This document shows positions 59,455 to 64,000 of a stretch of 64,000 bases of DNA, in pieces. A program made the translations under genes and the position numbers. This DNA is from Nocardioides potassii. Lineage in GTDB: Bacteria > Actinomycetota > Actinomycetes > Propionibacteriales > Nocardioidaceae. Location of the stretch: contig NZ_JAKJHZ010000001.1 of assembly GCF_021648885.1 (NCBI RefSeq), forward strand, positions 1-64,000, read 5' to 3'. Within the stretch, counting starts at the first letter, position 1. Each line of letters starts with the position of its first letter. A model generated the notes under the pieces. That model was not told the origin of the DNA. It saw only the letters and a list, made by a program, of their open reading frames with translations, and made no database searches.

Positions 59455-60480
59455 ATGACGACCACCGCCACGCAGCAGCTGGGGCGACCGGCCCGGCCGA
59501 GGAGCACCTCCGCGGCCGGACCGGTGACGGCGTACGCCGTCCTGCTCGGGCTGCTGGTGGTCGCCGTCGCCGCGTCGGTGCTGATCGGCTCGCGGCTCGT
59601 CGCGCCGACCGCGCTGCTGGAGGCCGGCGCGGACCGCACAGTGCTCGAGGTCCGGGCGGTCCGCACGGTCCTGGGTGTGCTGGTCGGCGTTGCGCTCGGG
59701 CTGGCCGGCGCGTGCATGCAGGGCCTGACCCGCAACCCGCTCGCCGACCCGGGCATCCTCGGCGTCAACTCCGGCGCCGCCCTCGCGATCGTTCTCGGCA
59801 TCGCCTACCTCGGGGTCGGCAGCATGACCGCGTACGTCGTCCTCGCGCTCGTCGGCGCCGCGCTCGCCTCGCTCGCCGTGCACGCGATCGCGGGGATCGG
59901 CCGCGACGGCGCCACCCCGGCCAAGCTCACCGTCGCCGGCGCTGCGTTTGCCGCCGCCGCGAGCAGCTGGACGGTCGCCGTGCAGCTGGTCGACCAGACG
60001 ACACTCGACGTGATGCGGCGCTGGCAGGTGGGCTCGATCGGCGGCCGGTCGTGGGACCTGGTCGTCTCGCTCGCGCCCGTCTTCGCGGCCGGGACCGTCC
60101 TCGCGCTGGTCCTGAGCCGCACCCTCAACGCCCTCGCGCTGGGCGACGAGATGGCCGCCGGCCTCGGTCGGCACACGACGCGCGACCGGCTGCTCGTCGG
60201 CCTGGCGATCGTCCTGCTCGCCGGCACGGCGACGGCCGCGGCCGGGCCGATCGCCTTCGTCGGCCTGATCGTGCCCCACCTCGTCCGCACCCGGACGGGC
60301 TCCGACCACCGCCACCTGCTGCCGCTGAGCGCGGGGTACGGCGCCGTGCTGGTGCTGCTGGCCGACACCGTCGGACGGGTCGTCCTGCCGCCGTCGGAGG
60401 TCCAGGTCGGCATCATGACCGCGGTCGTGGGTGTCCCCTTCTTCCTGCTCCTCGTGCGACGCGGACGGATGGGCCTCTAG
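59455..60480 (+). CDS. FecCD-family iron-siderophore permease 1
   Basis: 341 residues with about ten helices. Signature segments are VRAVRTVLGVLVGVALGLAG, MQGLTRNPLADPGILGVNSG and AAGPIAFVGLIVPHLVRTRT. Pairs with the next permease as the BtuC-type heterodimer. The start is 21 nt after the binding-protein stop. Its TAG stop overlaps the GTG of permease 2 by one base (TAGTG). Confidence 0.86.
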   Translation: MTTTATQQLGRPARPRSTSAAGPVTAYAVLLGLLVVAVAASVLIGSRLVAPTALLEAGADRTVLEVRAVRTVLGVLVGVALGLAGACMQGLTRNPLADPGILGVNSGAALAIVLGIAYLGVGSMTAYVVLALVGAALASLAVHAIAGIGRDGATPAKLTVAGAAFAAAASSWTVAVQLVDQTTLDVMRRWQVGSIGGRSWDLVVSLAPVFAAGTVLALVLSRTLNALALGDEMAAGLGRHTTRDRLLVGLAIVLLAGTATAAAGPIAFVGLIVPHLVRTRTGSDHRHLLPLSAGYGAVLVLLADTVGRVVLPPSEVQVGIMTAVVGVPFFLLLVRRGRMGL

Positions 60481-61544
60481 TGACGATGACTTCCACGCGG
60501 GCAACCACTGCACTGCCGGACGAGCCCGAGGTCCGCCCTGACCTCCGCGCCGCGACCAGGCGACCGCGGCGCCGTCGCCGCCTCGTGATCAGCGGGCTCG
60601 CCCTCGCGCTCCTGGCCGCCTTCGCGGTCCGCGTGCTGCTCGGCGACTACACCTTCACCGTCCCGGACTTCTTCCGGATCCTGTTCGGCGAGCAGCTGCC
60701 GGTCTCGACCTTCATCCTGATGGAGAGCAAGCTGCCACGAGCGGTGCTCGCGGTGCTCGTCGGCCTCGCGCTCGGCTCGGCCGGGTCGCTCTTCCAGGCC
60801 CTCCTGCGCAACCCGCTGGCCAGTCCCGACATCGTGGGCGTGAGCCTGGGCGCCAGTGCCGCCGGGATCTTCGCCCTGCTGACGCTGGGCCTGCGCGACG
60901 GTGCGGTGTCGGCGTTCGCCGTCGTCGGAGCGGTCGTGGTCTCGGCCGTCGTGCGATGGGTCGCCGGCACCACCGGCGGCTACCGCCTGGTGCTGGTCGG
61001 CGTCGGGGTAGCCGCGGCGATGACGTCGGTCATCCAGTACCTCCTCGCTCGCTCCAGCACGTGGGACGTCCAGCTCGCCCTGCGCTGGCTGGTCGGCAGC
61101 CTCAACAACGTCCCGTGGTCGACGATCGGCCTGCTCGCGACCTGCCTCGCGGTGCTGCTGCCGACCCTCGCCGTGCTGTCGCGCTCGCTCGGAGCACTCG
61201 AGCTCGGCCCGGAGGCCGCCGCAGGGCTCGGAGTCGGACGGCACCGTACCGACGCGCTCCTGCTCGTCGGTGTGCTGCTCACCGCGGTCGCGGTCGCGGC
61301 CGCCGGGCCGGTGGCCTTCGTCGCCTTCATGTCCGGCCCGATCGCGCGCGCGCTGCTGGGCGGACGGCACAGCCTGCTCGCCGGTGCGCTCGTCGGGGCG
61401 GTCCTGATGCTGCTCGCCGACCACGTCGCGGCGTACCTCGTCCCCGATGTCGTGCTCCCCGTCGGCATCGTCACCGGAGCGGTCGGCGGGCCGTTCCTGC
61501 TCTGGCTACTGGCGCGCGGCGCCGCGACCGGGAGGACCGGATGA
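60480..61544 (+). CDS. FecCD-family iron-siderophore permease 2
   Basis: 354 residues from GTG at 60480; ATG at 60486 is the alternative. A basic N-terminal tail (RPRRRRRL) is followed by about ten helices with KLPRAVLAVLVGLALGSAGS, FQALLRNPLASPDIVGVSLG and AAGPVAFVAFMSGPIARALL. Partner of permease 1. The stop TGA overlaps the ATPase ATG (ATGA). SNNxxW-type loop seen as SLNNVPWSTIG. Confidence 0.86.
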   Translation: MTMTSTRATTALPDEPEVRPDLRAATRRPRRRRRLVISGLALALLAAFAVRVLLGDYTFTVPDFFRILFGEQLPVSTFILMESKLPRAVLAVLVGLALGSAGSLFQALLRNPLASPDIVGVSLGASAAGIFALLTLGLRDGAVSAFAVVGAVVVSAVVRWVAGTTGGYRLVLVGVGVAAAMTSVIQYLLARSSTWDVQLALRWLVGSLNNVPWSTIGLLATCLAVLLPTLAVLSRSLGALELGPEAAAGLGVGRHRTDALLLVGVLLTAVAVAAAGPVAFVAFMSGPIARALLGGRHSLLAGALVGAVLMLLADHVAAYLVPDVVLPVGIVTGAVGGPFLLWLLARGAATGRTG

Positions 61545-62374
61545 CCCACTCGAGCAGGTTGCAGACCCGGGAGCTGACCCTCGGCTACGCCGACCGTCAG
61601 GTCGTCCACGAGGTCAGCGTCGAGATCCCCGACGGCAAGGTGACCGTCGTCGTCGGGCCCAACGCGTGCGGCAAGTCCACGCTGCTCAAGGGCCTGGCCC
61701 GGCTCGTACGACCCCGGGGCGGCGTCGTGCTGCTCGACGGCGAGGCGATCCACCGCCGGCCGACGAAGGAGGTGGCCAAGGTGCTGGGCCTCCTGCCGCA
61801 GAACCCCGTCGCGCCCGAGGGGGTCGTCGTCGCCGACCTCGTCGGTCGCGGCCGGCACCCGCACCAGGGCGTCTTCACGCGATGGACCGCCGAGGACCGC
61901 GCCGCCGTCGAGGAGGCGATGGTCCTCACCGACACCTACGAGCTCGCCGACCGTGCGGTCGACGAGCTGTCCGGAGGCCAGCGGCAGCGCGTCTGGATCG
62001 CGATGGCGCTCGCGCAGGGCACCGACCTGCTGCTGCTCGACGAGCCCACGACCTACCTCGACGTCGCGCACCAGGTCGAGATGCTCGACCTGCTGGTCGA
62101 GCTCAACGCCCGGCGCGGCACCACGATCGTGATGGTGCTCCACGACCTCAACCTCTCGGCTCGCTACGCCGACCACCTCGTCGCCCTCCACGCGGGCCGC
62201 ATCGTGGCCGAGGGAACTCCGGCCGAGGTGGTCACCGAGGACGTCGTACGCACCGTCTTCGGCCTCGACAACCGCGTCATCGAGGACCCCGTCTCGCACA
62301 CCCCGCTCGTGGTGCCCGTCGGCCGCCACGTCCCCGCCCGCCCCGCCCGTCTCGACCACCAGGAGCTCCGATGA
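61541..62374 (+). CDS. Iron-siderophore ABC transporter ATP-binding protein
   Basis: 277 residues. Walker A VVGPNACGKSTLLKGL, Q-loop LGLLPQNPVAPEG, signature DELSGGQRQRVWIAMALA, Walker B DLLLLDEPTTYLDVAHQVE and switch VLHDLNLSARYADH. Typical of FepC/FhuC proteins. It powers the two permeases upstream. Overlaps the permease stop and the reductase start by 4 nt each. Confidence 0.88.
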   Translation: MTHSSRLQTRELTLGYADRQVVHEVSVEIPDGKVTVVVGPNACGKSTLLKGLARLVRPRGGVVLLDGEAIHRRPTKEVAKVLGLLPQNPVAPEGVVVADLVGRGRHPHQGVFTRWTAEDRAAVEEAMVLTDTYELADRAVDELSGGQRQRVWIAMALAQGTDLLLLDEPTTYLDVAHQVEMLDLLVELNARRGTTIVMVLHDLNLSARYADHLVALHAGRIVAEGTPAEVVTEDVVRTVFGLDNRVIEDPVSHTPLVVPVGRHVPARPARLDHQELR

Positions 62375-63318
62375 CCGTCACCGCGTCCCACCAGACCGGC
62401 CTCCCCATGCTGTTCACCGACGTCGAGGTGGTCTCGGTCGAGCGGCTCTCGCCGTCGTTCGCCCGCATCGAGCTCGGCAGCCCCGCGCTCGCCGAGTTCG
62501 GCGTCGACGGCCCGCGGTGGGACCAGCGGATCAAGCTCGTCTTCCCCGACCCCGTCACCGGCGGCATCACCACGACGGAGGGCGCCGACGAGACGTGGCT
62601 GTCCAGGTGGTTCGAACGGCCCGCGACCGAGCGTGGACACATGCGGACCTACACGATCCGCGACGTGCGCGGCACCGGTGAGCGGACGACCTTCGTGGTC
62701 GACATGGTGCTGCACCTCGAGGGCGACCTCGTCGGGCCGGGGTCGACGTGGGCCTCGCGGGCCACGGTGGGCGACCGGATCGTGCTGATGGCGCCGCGGC
62801 GCGGGTTCCCCTACGGAGGGATCGAGTTCACGCCGGCCCCCGGCGCCGACCTGCTGCTGGTGGGTGACGAGACCGCCGTCCCGGCGGTCTGCACCGTGCT
62901 CGAGCAGCTGCCCGACGACGCCCGCGGTGCGGTGTTCCTCGAGGTGCCGCACGCCGGTGACGTCCAGGACGTACGTCGTCCCGCCGGCGTCTCCATCTCC
63001 TGGCTCGCGCGGGAGGACTCACCGCTCGGGCAGCCGCTGCACGACGCGGTGGTCGCGCACCTCGGCATACCCGATGCGGAGGTCGACGTGGCGGCCGACG
63101 AGGTCGACCCCGACCTGTGGGAGACGCCGTACTACTCCTCGTCCGGCGAGGAGGTGCCCGGTGACGTCGCCGTGGTCGGCGGCACGTACGCCTGGATCGC
63201 CGGGGAGTCGAAGGTCGTGACGGGCCTGCGGCGGCACCTGGTCAACGAGCTCGGCTTCGACCGCCGGCAGGTCGCCTTCATGGGCTACTGGCGCCGTGGC
63301 GTCGCGATGAAGTCCTGA
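62371..63318 (+). CDS. Siderophore-interacting protein (flavin-dependent ferric-siderophore reductase)
   Basis: 315 residues. FAD-binding domain with ARIELGSP, HMRTYTIRDVRGTGERTTFV and GSTWASRATVGDRIVLMAPR, then the NAD(P)-binding half with LLLVGDETAVPAV, and the C-terminal SIP motif VVGGTYAWIAGESKVVTGLR with FMGYWRRG. It should reduce ferric siderophores to release iron. Last gene of the operon; overlaps the ATPase gene by 4 nt (ATGA). Confidence 0.87.
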   Translation: MTVTASHQTGLPMLFTDVEVVSVERLSPSFARIELGSPALAEFGVDGPRWDQRIKLVFPDPVTGGITTTEGADETWLSRWFERPATERGHMRTYTIRDVRGTGERTTFVVDMVLHLEGDLVGPGSTWASRATVGDRIVLMAPRRGFPYGGIEFTPAPGADLLLVGDETAVPAVCTVLEQLPDDARGAVFLEVPHAGDVQDVRRPAGVSISWLAREDSPLGQPLHDAVVAHLGIPDAEVDVAADEVDPDLWETPYYSSSGEEVPGDVAVVGGTYAWIAGESKVVTGLRRHLVNELGFDRRQVAFMGYWRRGVAMKS

Positions 63319-63326
63319 CGTCCGGT

Positions 63327-63419
63327 TCAGCGGCGCTTGGGTGCGCGGGGCGAGTAGCGCACGCGCTCGGCGATGCGGTGGCGGGCGATGAGCTCGATGT
63401 CGGTGAGTGAGTCGTACAT
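63327..63419 (-). CDS. 30-residue basic peptide
   Basis: ATG at 63419 has AGGAAGGAG 8 nt upstream on the minus strand. The product starts MYDSLTDIELIARHRIAERV and ends RYSPRAPKRR: an amphipathic helix followed by a basic tail. The stop is 8 bp from the convergent siderophore-reductase stop. It follows the DUF4097 gene by 30 bp. The strong ribosome site favours real translation. Confidence 0.6.
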   Translation of the reverse strand: MYDSLTDIELIARHRIAERVRYSPRAPKRR

Positions 63420-63449
63420 GGCCGTGCTCCTTCCTGGGGGTCGTGTGGA

Positions 63450-64000
63450 TCAGTTCTGGCTCTGGTGGAGGGTGACGTCGCCGGAGGCGGTCGTGGCGCG
63501 GACCTCGAGGAAGGGCTGACCCTCCGCGGGCTCGCCGGTCGAGGGGAGCGAGGACGAGAGCCGGCCGCTCGATGTGCGGACGTCGGTCCACACCGGCGTA
63601 CCGCCCACGACACCGATGCTCACGTCGCCGCTCGCGGTCTTGGCGGTGATCCGTCCCGAGGAGGACCGGCCGATCGAGAGGTCGCCCGAGCCGGCCGTGA
63701 AGACGACATCGCCCAGCGCCTCGGCGACCTCGGCGTCGCCCGACCCGGTCTTGATGGCCAGCTCGCCGACGACGCGCTCGATGCGGACGTCGCCGGACCC
63801 GGTGGTGATGAGGACGTCGGAGTCGGCGCGCCCGATCTGGATGTCGCCGGACCCGGTCTTCACCCGGGTGTCACCAGCGAGGTTCTCGGCGACGAGGTCG
63901 CCCGAGCCGCACTGGACCGCCGTGTCGCCGTCGACGACGTCGAGCGTGATGTCCCCGGAGCCGGAGTCGACGCGGGTGTCGTCGAACCGGCCGTGCGTGA
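63450..64000 (-). CDS. DUF4097-family beta-strand repeat protein, N-terminus outside window
   Basis: About 183 residues visible, open to the window edge. A repeating SGSGD or TGSGD motif about every 17-20 residues (DSGSGDITLDVVDGD, KTGSGDIQIGRADSD, TTGSGDVRIERVVGE, KTGSGDAEVAEALGD, TAGSGDLSIGRSSSG, KTASGDVSIGVVGGT) forms a right-handed beta-ladder. It ends TTASGDVTLHQSQN. Such adhesin-like proteins often lie next to PspC-type or anti-sigma genes; the role is unknown. Confidence 0.82.
   Translation of the reverse strand, partial: THGRFDDTRVDSGSGDITLDVVDGDTAVQCGSGDLVAENLAGDTRVKTGSGDIQIGRADSDVLITTGSGDVRIERVVGELAIKTGSGDAEVAEALGDVVFTAGSGDLSIGRSSSGRITAKTASGDVSIGVVGGTPVWTDVRTSSGRLSSSLPSTGEPAEGQPFLEVRATTASGDVTLHQSQN

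Overview
The window is 64 kb of very GC-rich actinobacterial chromosome. It most resembles Nocardioides and relatives (family Nocardioidaceae), but the genus is an inference. Supporting signs are GTG and TTG starts, many TANNNT boxes 6-8 nt before start codons (leaderless mRNAs), a UdgX protein, a Dcd of the Mycobacterium type, a FilP/Scy-like coiled-coil pair, an MprAB-like two-component system, a maleylpyruvate-isomerase-fold protein of the mycothiol type, a DtxR/IdeR-type iron box and a DesA3-like desaturase with its reductase. It looks like core and ordinary accessory chromosome. I see no prophage, transposase, CRISPR array, rRNA or biosynthetic gene cluster.

Layout. 0-3 kb: a DUF222/HNH gene with an in-frame amber codon, a lipoprotein, a VOC protein and an EamA exporter. 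3-9.6 kb: an epimerase, a PhzE-like fused chorismate amidotransferase, a secreted sulfatase and pabAB. 9.6-14.3 kb (minus strand): mprAB, udgX, and a coupled set of membrane protein, LMW phosphatase (apparently frameshifted) and fructosamine-kinase-like gene. 14.3-20 kb: VanZ-like protein, HisC-like aminotransferase, metallophosphoesterase, glutathionyl-hydroquinone-reductase-like protein, a secreted protein, and a 0.9 kb stretch with two related double hairpins around two overlapping mini-genes. 20-24 kb: a 2-oxoacid dehydrogenase operon (E1 alpha, E1 beta, E2). 25-27.6 kb: two overlapping coiled-coil genes. 27.7-34 kb: an ECF sigma factor, M1-peptidase lipoprotein and carboxyltransferase operon, divergent from a Ser/Thr kinase, followed by two tandem paralogous membrane-anchored proteins. 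34-40 kb: amidohydrolase, PucR-type regulator, reductase and desaturase. 40-49 kb: small proteins, a beta-propeller protein, a short-chain dehydrogenase with a DinB/MDMPI protein, an FlgD-Ig secreted protein and an ABC transporter/two-component operon whose four genes overlap by 4 nt. 49-57 kb: acyl-CoA dehydrogenase behind a TetR-type operator, a TSUP transporter and an Rrf2 regulator sharing an upstream motif, hypothetical proteins, a C39-like peptidase, and tRNA-Gly(CCC) followed by a palindrome array. 57-64 kb: SGNH hydrolase, dcd, an iron-siderophore uptake operon (binding protein, two permeases, ATPase, reductase) behind an iron box, a 30-aa protein and a truncated DUF4097 protein.

The least explained parts are non-coding. 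They are an ~80-bp double-palindrome element present twice between convergent genes, where one copy supplies the stop codons of both flanking genes; a periodic array of ~22-bp palindromes just 3' of tRNA-Gly; a dispersed CGCTGGT(C/T)GAGG palindrome family; the paired double-hairpin elements around the mini-genes; and a 10-bp tandem repeat upstream of udgX. All coordinates and alignments were read by eye. Family names rest on motif recognition, not database searches.
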